Assembly: GCA_031263565.1 (NCBI GenBank) | Contig: JAISFR010000005.1 | Location: 1-43,849, forward strand | Origin: Candidatus Adiutrix sp. | GTDB taxonomy: Bacteria; Desulfobacterota; Desulfarculia; Adiutricales; Adiutricaceae | Direction: 5' to 3' | DNA length: 43,849 nucleotides | Shown: positions 8,270 to 16,267 of the stretch, piece after piece | Position numbering within the stretch: the first letter of the stretch is position 1 | How the letters are laid out: each line of letters begins with the position of its first letter | Position numbers and translations under genes: made by a program | Notes under the pieces: generated by a model | Told to the model about the DNA's origin: nothing | What the model saw: the letters and a program-made list of their open reading frames with translations, nothing else | Database searches by the model: none

Positions 8270-11200
8270 ATGCGGGCGTCTTCGGCCGATAAAAAAGGCG
8301 TGAACTTCTTTGATCCGCGCTTGGGGGCCGCCATTCCATCGACACAGGGGAAAACCATCACCGCCAGAACCGGCCAGACGAGGCCCGCGGGCTTCTTTTC
8401 CAGACTCCCCGTCTGTCTGCTGGGGGCGGCGGCGCTGCTTTTCCTCTGGCTGTCGCCCTCCCCGGCCGGGGCTCAGCCCGTCGACCCCAACCGCCTGATC
8501 TCTATCGACCTGGATGAAACCCCGGAATTTACCCGCCTGAACTTCCACTTTCAAAATCCTCTGGAGGCTTACCAACTGCGCCGGGACGATGTTGACCAAC
8601 TGCTCCTGGACCTGGGACCGGCCGGCCTGTCCCTGTCCCTGGAACCTCCCCGAAGCCCCCTGGTGGCCGGAGTCGACCTGGAAGAAAAGAACGGCCGTCT
8701 GCAGGCGGTCGTCCGCCTCACGGCCCTGCGTTACGAAGTGCGGCACCAGACTTCCCCGGACCGGCTGAGCCTGACGGTGGACATCAAAAGCCTGGATGAC
8801 CCCGCCGGACCGACCGGGGCCCAGGCCGAGGAAATGAAGCCGCTTTCGGCGCCGACTCTGGCGGATGTGGCCCGGAGCCTGAGCCTGGCGACCCCGCCCC
8901 AGCCCGGCGACGGACCGGCTGAAAACCTCTATCAGCGCATTCTGGGCCGGCTGATGATTTTCGACTACCCGGGGGCGCTGGACGACCTTCAGTTTTTTAT
9001 GGAGCGCTTCCCGACCCATCCGAGCCTGGAGCCGTTGTCCTATCTGAGGCCGGAGGTTGAATCGCTGACCGGCCCGCCGGCCGAGACTTATGCCCGGGCG
9101 GTCCAGGGCTGGCAGAGCGCCCTGGAACGCTGGCCCCAGAACGCGATGGCCGTTCGGGCCCGTTTTCTCCTGGCCGAGGCCGACCGCCGGATGGGCTATT
9201 ACAATGAGGCCGCGGCCAAGTTCAAACTGCTGGTCGCCGACAGCGGCGGCCAAGATTCCGTCTACTCCCAGCTGGCCCTGCTGAGGGCCGCCGATCTTTT
9301 GATGAACATGGGCCTGATCGACGAGGCCCGGACTTTTCTGGACCCGGCGCTCCAGGAGGGCCGGCCCGACCGCCTGGGTCTGGAAGTTTACGCCCGCAGC
9401 GGCATGGCCGATTTTTATCAGGGTTATTTCAGCCAGGCCAACGAGATCTTCCGCGATTCCCTGAGGATTCTGCCCGGCCTCTATCAGACTTATCCCGACC
9501 TTCTCTACGGCATGGGCGAAGGCTATCACTATCTGGACCGCCCGGACCTGTCCACCGAATATCTCTATCAGGCCCTGAACCTGATGCCCGATCATCCCAA
9601 GGCCGACGTCATTCTGGCCCGCATCGGCGACAATTACCGCCAGGAGGGCCGCGACCGGGAAGCCATGGCCGTCTACGGGGCGGCCAGCCGCAGCTACCCC
9701 AGCGGCGACGGGGGCCTGATCAGCCAGGTGCGCCTGGCCGACATGGGGGCCATCCACAGCTTTTTCAGCCAGGATAAAGTCTTTGATATCCTGGAGCGCG
9801 GCTCCCGCCAGGCCACGGTGGAGATGTACAGGAAAATCGTGGAGAGCGGCTCCAATTCCCCTCTCCTGCAACTGGCCCAACTGAAGATCGGCACGGCCAT
9901 GGCCGAAGACGGGGAGAACGCCGAGGCCGTCAAGTGGCTTCGGGATCTGGAAATCAACAATCCCCGCAGCACCCTCCTGCCGGCGGCCCTGCCGACCCTG
10001 GCCCAGGCCCTGGTCGAGGAGATCATGCTGCGGAACGAGCTGAACGACTGGCGGACCATTGCCGACCTCTACGCCGACAATTCCGCTTACCTGGAAGGTG
10101 ATGAGAACCGGGTGGCGGTGCTGCGGGTGGTGGCCCGGGCCTTTGAGGAACTGGGCCGCTACGGCGAGGCCCGGGAGGTCTGGCGGGACTTTGAGGAACA
10201 GGAGCCCGCCAGAAGGCTGGCCCGGGCCAGGAACCTGGTGATCGACAGCCTGAAAATGGGCCAGCCCCTGGAGGCCCTGGATTATCTGCTGGCCATGGCC
10301 AGGGAATTTCCGGAACAAAAGGAATGGATGGATCTGCAGATGACCCAGACCGGCCGGGCCTTGGCCCGGCCCGGGGGCGCCCGGGCCACCGAAAATCTCC
10401 TGACCCTGGTGGAGGCCACCGACTCGGAGCCCGCCCGGCGGGAGGCCCTGGCCGACGCCATTGAAATTGAGATCAACGAACGCCGCTATGAGCAGGCCAT
10501 GAAGCTGATGGACCGCTATCGCCGGGAATATCCCGGCGATGAACTGACCCCGGAATATATCCTGACCCAGGCCAAGATCGAGGACTATGAAAAGCGCTAC
10601 GACCGGGCCTGGGATCTGCAGTCCGAATTCCGCATCGGCTACCCCGGCGATCCCCGGGGGCCGGGGCTCCTTAAAGAGCAGATCGCCCGGGCCGAGGCCC
10701 TGGGCCGGCCCGACGACGCCCTGCGCTTCATGGAGCTCTACCGTCTCAGCTATCCCCAGGACCCCGGCAGCCGGCCCCTTTTGATCGAAAAAATGCAGAG
10801 AGAATGGGACCTGGGCCGCTATCAGGATTCCCAGCGTTCCCTGGCCGCCTACCGGCGCGACTATCCCCTGGATGAGGCCATTCCCCGGCTTTTGATCGAC
10901 CGTTCCCGGCAGGACTGGGAAAAGGGCCGTTACGAGGCCGCCCAGTGGGCGGTGGAGGAACTTTTGGAGAACTACGCCGCCGACCCCCGGACCTTTGACT
11001 TCCTGGTCGGCCGGGCCCTGGAGGACTGGCGCGCGGAACGTTATGACGCCGCCCAGTGGCTGGTCAACGCCCTGTTGCGGCACTATCCCCAGGAAAGCCA
11101 GGTCGGCGGCCTGATGCTCAAGCTGGCCGCCGACGACTGGGGCCGGGGGCGCTTCGAGCCGGCCCGGCGAGGCTGGGAGACCTTTCGCCGGGCCTTTCCC

Positions 11201-12298
11201 GACGACCCCCGGGTGGGGCCCAGCTATTTTGAACAGTATCAGAAGAGCGTGGCCGCCGGCCAAAGCGAGGCGGCCTTTGCCCTGGCCGAGGAATTCCGCC
11301 GCTTAAGGCCCCTGGCCCTGGACGGCGCCGTCCAGGCCGACCTGATGCTGGAAGAGGCCAAGGACTATCTGGCCCTGGGCCTCAATGACCAGGCCCTGGC
11401 CATGTGGGACCGCTTCCGCCAGACTTTCCCGGAAGATCCCCGGGTTCCGGGCCTGCTATTGGTCCAGGCCCGGCAGGAGATCAAGCTGGGGCAAGTCGAC
11501 CCGGCCCTGAGGCACTACCGGGAGATCATTGAAGACCACCCCGAAGACCCCCTGGTCCCCGACGTCTACCTGGAACTGGCCGCCGCCGAAAGCCGCACGG
11601 GCTTGCGCCTCCCGGCCTGGGAAGATCTGGACCGTTACCGCAATCTGTTTCCCAGGCACGCCGGACGGCCCAAAGCCTTTCTGGACCAGGCCGAACTGGG
11701 CCGCCAGATGGGCCGCCTGGATGAGGCCGCCGATCTCTATCGGCTGTTCCGCCGGGATTATCCCGATGATCCTCAGGGCCCGCCCACCTTTCTGGCCCAG
11801 GCCCGCCTGGAGATTTCGGCCGGCAATTCCGAAGGGGCCATCGCCACTCTGGAAGAGGGGCTTCTGAGCACCCCGTCCCTGGACGCCGACGCCAATGTCC
11901 AGGCCCTGCTGACCGATCTCTACCTGGAAACCGGCCGGGTGGAGGATTGGGCGGCCATTGTCGAGCGCAATCTGGATCGGGCTGAAGACTCCCGGGCCGA
12001 CCTGGAGGGCCGTTTTCTCAAATACAATCAGTTGGGGCAGGTCTATCAGGAACTTGGCCGCCCGTCCGACGCCGAGCGCAACTTCGACCAGGCCCTGGAA
12101 AACCGCCCGCCCGGCGTCTCCCCGGAAACCCTCTACACTCTGGCCACTTCATACAAAAACATGCTGCGCCCGGAGAAATACGTCCAGACCCTGCGTCTGG
12201 TCCTGAATTCCGGCGACCCGTTCTGGCAGAGAATCGCCGAAGAGGAGCTGGCTCAACAGGCCCAACAGCCGCCGGCCGGAGGCCCCCCCGGATCATGA
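8270..12298 (+). CDS. Very large TPR envelope protein with AMIN-like N-terminal domain
   Basis: 1342 aa. A long charged N-terminus precedes a hydrophobic signal segment (about residues 46-65) ending near PAGA-Q, so export to the periplasm is likely. Residues about 75-170 look like an AMIN-type beta domain, the class that binds peptidoglycan or secretin partners. From about 200 to the end, roughly 25 or more TPR-like repeats of 34-38 residues follow, with the repeated pattern GRYxxAxxxWxxFRxxYPxDPRxP, as in BamD/YbgF-type proteins. It lies 35 nt after the sigma-54 activator and overlaps the DciA-like gene by 4 nt. A scaffold role in cell-envelope or flagellar assembly is possible but unproved. 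The 5' start could be a later in-frame codon, since the 45-residue leader before the hydrophobic segment is long. Confidence 0.82.
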   Translation: MRASSADKKGVNFFDPRLGAAIPSTQGKTITARTGQTRPAGFFSRLPVCLLGAAALLFLWLSPSPAGAQPVDPNRLISIDLDETPEFTRLNFHFQNPLEAYQLRRDDVDQLLLDLGPAGLSLSLEPPRSPLVAGVDLEEKNGRLQAVVRLTALRYEVRHQTSPDRLSLTVDIKSLDDPAGPTGAQAEEMKPLSAPTLADVARSLSLATPPQPGDGPAENLYQRILGRLMIFDYPGALDDLQFFMERFPTHPSLEPLSYLRPEVESLTGPPAETYARAVQGWQSALERWPQNAMAVRARFLLAEADRRMGYYNEAAAKFKLLVADSGGQDSVYSQLALLRAADLLMNMGLIDEARTFLDPALQEGRPDRLGLEVYARSGMADFYQGYFSQANEIFRDSLRILPGLYQTYPDLLYGMGEGYHYLDRPDLSTEYLYQALNLMPDHPKADVILARIGDNYRQEGRDREAMAVYGAASRSYPSGDGGLISQVRLADMGAIHSFFSQDKVFDILERGSRQATVEMYRKIVESGSNSPLLQLAQLKIGTAMAEDGENAEAVKWLRDLEINNPRSTLLPAALPTLAQALVEEIMLRNELNDWRTIADLYADNSAYLEGDENRVAVLRVVARAFEELGRYGEAREVWRDFEEQEPARRLARARNLVIDSLKMGQPLEALDYLLAMAREFPEQKEWMDLQMTQTGRALARPGGARATENLLTLVEATDSEPARREALADAIEIEINERRYEQAMKLMDRYRREYPGDELTPEYILTQAKIEDYEKRYDRAWDLQSEFRIGYPGDPRGPGLLKEQIARAEALGRPDDALRFMELYRLSYPQDPGSRPLLIEKMQREWDLGRYQDSQRSLAAYRRDYPLDEAIPRLLIDRSRQDWEKGRYEAAQWAVEELLENYAADPRTFDFLVGRALEDWRAERYDAAQWLVNALLRHYPQESQVGGLMLKLAADDWGRGRFEPARRGWETFRRAFPDDPRVGPSYFEQYQKSVAAGQSEAAFALAEEFRRLRPLALDGAVQADLMLEEAKDYLALGLNDQALAMWDRFRQTFPEDPRVPGLLLVQARQEIKLGQVDPALRHYREIIEDHPEDPLVPDVYLELAAAESRTGLRLPAWEDLDRYRNLFPRHAGRPKAFLDQAELGRQMGRLDEAADLYRLFRRDYPDDPQGPPTFLAQARLEISAGNSEGAIATLEEGLLSTPSLDADANVQALLTDLYLETGRVEDWAAIVERNLDRAEDSRADLEGRFLKYNQLGQVYQELGRPSDAERNFDQALENRPPGVSPETLYTLATSYKNMLRPEKYVQTLRLVLNSGDPFWQRIAEEELAQQAQQPPAGGPPGS

Positions 12299-12618
12299 AC
12301 CGGCCCAGGAAGCGCGGCCAAAGCCGCCTGACCCCCTTGTCAGAGACGCTGGGCCGTTCCCTGGGCCGGGGCTATCTGAACTTCATGGCCCAAAAACTGC
12401 GGGTCTTCGAAGTCTGGCCCCGCGTGGTCGGCCCTGAAGACGCCGCCCGGACCCGCCCGGTGGAGATCCACCACGGCCGCCTGACCGTCCTGGTCCCCGG
12501 TCCGGCCTGGCTGGACCGCTTCAGTTACAAGAAACCCCAATGGCTGAGGCTGCTCAACAACGAGCTCTCCAACGAAGCCCTGGTAGAAGAAATAGTATTG
12601 AAAATCGGCGAATTTTAG
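12295..12618 (+). CDS. DUF721/DciA-like protein
   Basis: 107 aa, the usual size of DUF721 proteins. Visible family pattern: W-x-x-V-V-G near residue 41, a P-V-E-I-x-x-G-x-L-x-V motif near 55-65, then W-L-D-R and a final segment rich in L-N. DciA proteins load the replicative helicase DnaB in bacteria lacking DnaC; many DUF721 members have not been tested. The ATG overlaps the TPR gene stop (ATGA), so expression is coupled to it. It converges with potC. Confidence 0.75.
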   Translation: MNRPRKRGQSRLTPLSETLGRSLGRGYLNFMAQKLRVFEVWPRVVGPEDAARTRPVEIHHGRLTVLVPGPAWLDRFSYKKPQWLRLLNNELSNEALVEEIVLKIGEF

Positions 12619-12651
12619 CCGGGACGCGGCTCCCCTCCGGCTTTCGGGCGT

Positions 12652-13452
12652 TCAGACCGCGGCCCTGAAGCGGCTGAACCTTTCGGCGATCAGGACCAGG
12701 ATGACCGTGGCCATCAGGACCAGGGTGGACAGGGCGTGGATTTCAGGGCTGATGCCCCGGCGGATGGAGGAGTAGATATAGATGGGGAGAGTCACCGAGT
12801 CCGGGCCGTGGGCGAAGAAGCTGATGATGAAGTCGTCCAGGGAGAGGGTGAAGGCCAGCATGGCCCCGGCCAGGATGCCCGGCATGAGGAGCGGCAAGGT
12901 GATCCGGAAGAAAAGGTAGGGGCCGGTGGCGTAGAGATCCCGGGCGGCTTCGTCGATGTCTCTGCCCAGGGCGGCCAGGCGGCTGCGGACCACCAGGGTG
13001 ACGAAGGATATCTGGAAGGTGATGTGGCCCAGAATCAGAGTGCCCATGCCCAGATCGAAAATTTCGGAAAAACCGCGCAGGAAATTGAAGCTCAGCACCA
13101 GGGCGGCGGCCAGGATGATGTCCGGGGTGACCACCGGCAGGTGGACCAGGAGGTCCATGGCCGTCGACAGGCGCCGGGGCCAGGGGAAGCGGTCCAGGCC
13201 AAGGGCCAGGGCCGTGCCCAGGATGGTGGCGATCGCGGTGGAGACGCCGGCCACCAGGAGGCTGTTCAGGGCCGCCTCCAGAATGGCTTCATTCTGGAAG
13301 AGCTGCTGGTGCCATTTCCAGGTAAAGCCCTTCCAGGTCAGGCCGTAGCGGGCGTTATTGACCGAGAAGACGGCCACCGCCAGGGAGGGCACATAGAGAA
13401 AGATCAGGCTGCCGATGGCGATGGCCGCCACTATCGGGCGTTTGGCGTTCAT
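12652..13452 (-). CDS. potC: Polyamine-type ABC transporter permease PotC
   Basis: 266 aa with six hydrophobic segments, as in the inner-membrane permease PotC. The EAA loop that docks on the ATPase is visible as DEAARDLYATGPYLFFRITLPLLMPG (written here only by its key features: E-A-A-x-x-L then P-L-L-x-P-G, about residues 165-190). A late SLDDFIISFF motif is typical of PotC. Its start overlaps the potB stop by 4 nt. It is the last gene of potA-potB-potC on the minus strand. No potD follows; the next gene downstream is on the other strand. Confidence 0.9.
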   Translation of the reverse strand: MNAKRPIVAAIAIGSLIFLYVPSLAVAVFSVNNARYGLTWKGFTWKWHQQLFQNEAILEAALNSLLVAGVSTAIATILGTALALGLDRFPWPRRLSTAMDLLVHLPVVTPDIILAAALVLSFNFLRGFSEIFDLGMGTLILGHITFQISFVTLVVRSRLAALGRDIDEAARDLYATGPYLFFRITLPLLMPGILAGAMLAFTLSLDDFIISFFAHGPDSVTLPIYIYSSIRRGISPEIHALSTLVLMATVILVLIAERFSRFRAAV

Positions 13453-14468
13453 GGGGCCGCGCCTCCGCTTTTTTCGTTTTTGTCGCGGGGGTCGCCCCAG
13501 CGGCGGTAGAGCATCAGGCCGATCATGGTCAGGGCCATCAGGGCCAGGCAGAGGGCCGCGCCAAAGGGCCAGTCGCGGCTGGTGCTGAACTGGTTCTGGA
13601 TGAGGTTGCCGATGAGCATGTATCTGGCCCCGCCCAGAAGGTCGGTGACCACGAACATGGCCATGGCCGGGATGAAGGTGACGATGACCCCCACAGTCAG
13701 GCCCGGCCGGGTCTGGGGCAGGATGGCCTGGGTGAAGACCTGCCAGCGGCTGGCGTAGAGGTCCCGGGCGGCCTCCAGAAGTTCCCAGTCGAGCCTTTCC
13801 AGGCTGGAATAGAGGGGCAGGGCCATGAAGGGCAGGAAGGTGGAGACCAGGCCCAGGTAAGTGGCGAAGGAGCCCGGGAAGAGGGGCGCCCCCGTTTCAA
13901 TGAAGCCGAAGAAGGCGGCGATCCGGGCCGGGGGCAGTTGGGGGCTCAAGACCAGCAGCCAGCCGTAGGTCCGCACCACCACGTTGGTCCAGAAGGGCAC
14001 CACCAGCAAAAGCAGCAGCCAGTTGCGGGTCTTGGGGGGGCGGGTGGCGATGTAAAAGGTCAGGGGATAGGCCAGGAGGATGCAGATCAGGGTGCTCACC
14101 AGACCCACCAGGAGACTGCGGCCCAGAATGATCAGGTGGTCGGGGGTCCAGCCGAAGAGGCCGTAACCCAGCAGCCGTTTGTAGTTGTCCAGGTTCCAGA
14201 TCCAGTGGATGTCGCCGAAGTCGCCCCGCCGGGCGAAAGACAGGATCACCAGGCCGCTGCAGGGTATGGCCAGGAAGATCAGAAGCCAGGCCAGGCCTGG
14301 GCCCAGAAGGGCCGAGCCTTTGAGCCTGAGGTCCCGTTGGCGGTGAATGCCGCCGTACCAGGTGACCAGACCGGGCCCGGGCTCTTCGCCGGGCGAAGGT
14401 TTCATCAGGGGGGGGCCGCCGTGGGCGGGGGTCTGTTTTTCCGGGGGCTGATTTTGGCCGGGGGTCAT
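13449..14468 (-). CDS. potB: Polyamine-type ABC transporter permease PotB
   Basis: 339 aa. An unusual proline/glycine-rich N-terminal extension of about 50 residues comes before the six-TM permease core found in PotB (normally about 275-310 aa). The EAA loop is seen as LEAARDLYASRWQVF followed by ILPQTRPG, and the RTYGWLLVL segment is typical. ATG at 14468 has only a weak upstream AGGA; a second ATG at 14405 would shorten the extension but has no clear SD. It lies 148 nt downstream of potA, and that gap holds two perfect hairpins. Confidence 0.87.
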   Translation of the reverse strand: MTPGQNQPPEKQTPAHGGPPLMKPSPGEEPGPGLVTWYGGIHRQRDLRLKGSALLGPGLAWLLIFLAIPCSGLVILSFARRGDFGDIHWIWNLDNYKRLLGYGLFGWTPDHLIILGRSLLVGLVSTLICILLAYPLTFYIATRPPKTRNWLLLLLVVPFWTNVVVRTYGWLLVLSPQLPPARIAAFFGFIETGAPLFPGSFATYLGLVSTFLPFMALPLYSSLERLDWELLEAARDLYASRWQVFTQAILPQTRPGLTVGVIVTFIPAMAMFVVTDLLGGARYMLIGNLIQNQFSTSRDWPFGAALCLALMALTMIGLMLYRRWGDPRDKNEKSGGAAP

Positions 14469-14502
14469 AGCTGAAGGGTCCTGGCTCCGGGGGGCCTATG
14501 TC

Positions 14503-14538
14503 TGATCGCCAAAATAATGATAGTTATTTTGGCGATCA
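14503..14538. repeat. Perfect 15-bp hairpin in the potA-potB gap
   Basis: TGATCGCCAAAATAA (14503-14517) pairs perfectly with 14524-14538 around the loop TGATAG. No T run follows on either strand, so it is not a standard terminator. On the potABC transcript it lies just upstream of potB. It could stabilise the upstream mRNA end or bind a protein as DNA. Confidence 0.7.
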
Positions 14539-14546
14539 GTCTGGGG

Positions 14547-14588
14547 CTTTAATTGTAAAAGCTATTTACATAACTTTTACAATTAAAG
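14547..14588. repeat. Perfect 15-bp palindrome; copy 1 of a 34-nt repeat
   Basis: CTTTAATTGTAAAAG (14547-14561) pairs perfectly with 14574-14588, loop of 12 nt. The core 14552-14585 recurs with about five or six changes at 22676-22709 between lptF and lptG. Together with the adjacent 15-bp hairpin it fills most of the potA-potB gap. Candidate operator or small mobile palindrome; function unknown. Confidence 0.65.
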
Positions 14589-14616
14589 GTTTATGCTTCT
14601 GGCCGGGGTTTTTTTA

Positions 14617-15684
14617 TTAAGCGTGATCCAAAGCCACCAGGTCCTCCGGGGGGAAGAAAAGGCTGACCTGGTCGCCTGGGCGGAGCGGTTCTTTGGATTG
14701 GGTCCGGACCCGGAGACGGTAGTCGTCCGCCGGTCCCTGAGCCGGGGCCAGCCAGACGTCCAGGCTCTGGCCCCGATAGATGGCTTCGCTGACCTTGGCC
14801 TGAATCCAGTTGGGGTCGCCGGCCGGGGCCTGGCCGAGTAGGATGCGCTCCGGGCGGATGGCCAGGCGGCCCTCGTCCCACTGGGGGGCGGCGGAGAGGT
14901 CGAAGGAGCCCAGGGAAGTCATCACCCGGCCGCCGTCGCGGCGGGCGGCGATGATGTTGGCCGCGCCGAGGAATTCGGCCACGAACTGGTTGCGGGGTTT
15001 GGAATAGACCTCACGGGGTTCGCCGACCTGTTCCACCAGTCCGTCCCGCATCACGGCGAGGCGGTCGGAAACGACCATGGCCTCATCCTGGTCGTGGGTG
15101 ACCAGAATGAAGGTCTGCTTCAGTTCCCGCTGGAGGCGCCGCAGCTCTTCCTGCACCTGGGCCCGCAGATGGGCGTCCAGGGCGCTCATGGGTTCATCTA
15201 AAAGGAGGATGTCCGGCTCGTTGACCAGGGCCCGGGCCAGGGCCACGCGCTGTTTCTGGCCGCCGGACAGTTGATGGGGATAACGTCTTTCCAGGCCGCC
15301 CAGGCTCATCATTTCCAGCTTTTCGCCCACCCGGCGGCGCACTTCGGAGTTTTCAGTCTGGCGGGCTTTCAAGCCGAAAGCCACGTTTTCAAAAGTGTTG
15401 AGATGGGGGAACAGGGCGTAGCTTTGAAAAACCGTGTTCACCTGGCGTTTGGCCGCCGGCAGCCTGGTGATGTCCCGGCCGCCCAGAAAAACGTGCCCGG
15501 AATCTGGCAATTCCAGGCCGGCGATGATGCGCAACAAAGTGGTTTTACCACAACCGGAGGGACCGAGCAGAGTAAAAAACTCGCCCTCCCGGACCTCTAA
15601 GTCAACGCCTTTTAAGGCTTTGTGGCTGCCGAAGTTCTTCTGGACCTGAGCCACCAAAAGTCCCAATTCAATCTGGCCAGTCAA
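14617..15684 (-). CDS. potA: Polyamine-type ABC transporter ATPase PotA
   Basis: 355 aa. ABC ATPase domain with Walker A GPSGCGKTT, Q-loop VFQSYALFPH, signature LSGGQKQR, Walker B ILLLDEP and switch histidine VTHD; a TOBE domain follows from about residue 240 (AIRPERI). Powers uptake of spermidine/putrescine or a related solute through PotB/PotC. The start is a TTG at 15684 with AGAGGAA close upstream; spacing is tight and the true start may differ by a few codons. First gene of the potABC operon, with a 583-nt gap to the divergent VIT-domain gene. Confidence 0.9.
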   Translation of the reverse strand: MTGQIELGLLVAQVQKNFGSHKALKGVDLEVREGEFFTLLGPSGCGKTTLLRIIAGLELPDSGHVFLGGRDITRLPAAKRQVNTVFQSYALFPHLNTFENVAFGLKARQTENSEVRRRVGEKLEMMSLGGLERRYPHQLSGGQKQRVALARALVNEPDILLLDEPMSALDAHLRAQVQEELRRLQRELKQTFILVTHDQDEAMVVSDRLAVMRDGLVEQVGEPREVYSKPRNQFVAEFLGAANIIAARRDGGRVMTSLGSFDLSAAPQWDEGRLAIRPERILLGQAPAGDPNWIQAKVSEAIYRGQSLDVWLAPAQGPADDYRLRVRTQSKEPLRPGDQVSLFFPPEDLVALDHA

Positions 15685-16149
15685 TTCCTCTCATATGCCT
15701 CCCTTTACCCGTTTACAGTCCGTGTCGGTTCACTTCTTCTTTTGGGCCGAGGGGCGACGCCAATGTCCAGGGGTTTCGGGAGGAGTTGAGGCCAACGGCG
15801 CCGTCAGGGTTGTGCGGCGGACATAAACTGGTCGTCCGCGCCCGGAGTGGCTGAATCGCCGCCTACCTTCTTTTTTCTCCACGGCTTGGGATGGGGGCGG
15901 CGCCGACTTCGTCAGTCAGGCCTTCCCGCCCGCCGTTGCCTGGAACAGGGCACCGTGTCGCCGCTCGAGCGAACCGGGACCGGATAGCGCCCCTGATGGG
16001 GCGCCTGCAGGTCGCTTTTTTTATCACAAAGGCGACCTGCGGTCAAGTGGAAAAAATTTTCCGCAGACCTGGAAATGATAATGCCTGGAACGGGGAAAGT
16101 CAAGAACGGATTTCAGCCTGGAAACATTGATTATTAGCCTGTTTTACTC
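15685..16149. other. Long divergent intergenic region with two tandem hairpins
   Basis: No gene is supported on either strand. The region must hold the potA promoter and perhaps an untranslated RNA. Two adjacent stems stand out: GCGCCCC (15987-15993) with 15998-16004 around TGAT, and GCAGGTCGC (16007-16015) with 16032-16040 around a T-rich loop. Neither has a following T run in either direction. I compared both strands by eye with 6S, SRP, tmRNA, RNase P and cobalamin riboswitch signatures and could not match any. Confidence 0.5.
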
Positions 16150-16187
16150 TTCGGAGATAAGTTCGGAGATGAGGCTTCGGAGATAAG
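16150..16187. repeat. Three short direct repeats upstream of the VIT-domain gene
   Basis: TTCGGAGATAAG occurs at 16150-16161, as TTCGGAGATGAG at 16162-16173, and again at 16176-16187, almost head to tail. They lie 80-118 nt upstream of the start codon and could be activator sites or a slippage product. Confidence 0.6.
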
Positions 16188-16201
16188 GCTATACAATTAA
16201 A

Positions 16202-16233
16202 TTTAATCATGGTAATAAGTTTAATCACGGTAA
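16202..16233. promoter_or_regulatory. AT-rich tandem repeat, possible operator of the VIT-domain gene
   Basis: TTTAATCATGGTAA (16202-16215) and TTTAATCACGGTAA (16220-16233) are spaced 18 nt apart, flanked by ATTAAATTTA-type inverted sequences. The pair ends 34 nt before the ATG. This looks like a two-site operator or promoter region, sharply AT-rich compared with its surroundings. Confidence 0.45.
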
Positions 16234-16267
16234 AATTAAATTTATGGAAAGACAAAGGAGCAGCCTC

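Noticed and set aside
8150-11263. 1037-codon open frame on the minus strand
   Set aside because: Antisense shadow of the TPR gene caused by high GC; Gly/Gln/Pro-rich with no domain, no SD.
15685-16149. Structured RNA or riboswitch in the long potA/VIT gap
   Set aside because: Some hairpins exist, but no known motif (6S, SRP, tmRNA, RNase P, cobalamin) matched on either strand; kept only as structured intergenic DNA.
16244-16267. Earlier ATG for the VIT-vWA gene
   Set aside because: The ATG at 16268 has AGGAG 7 nt upstream and a cleaner signal peptide.
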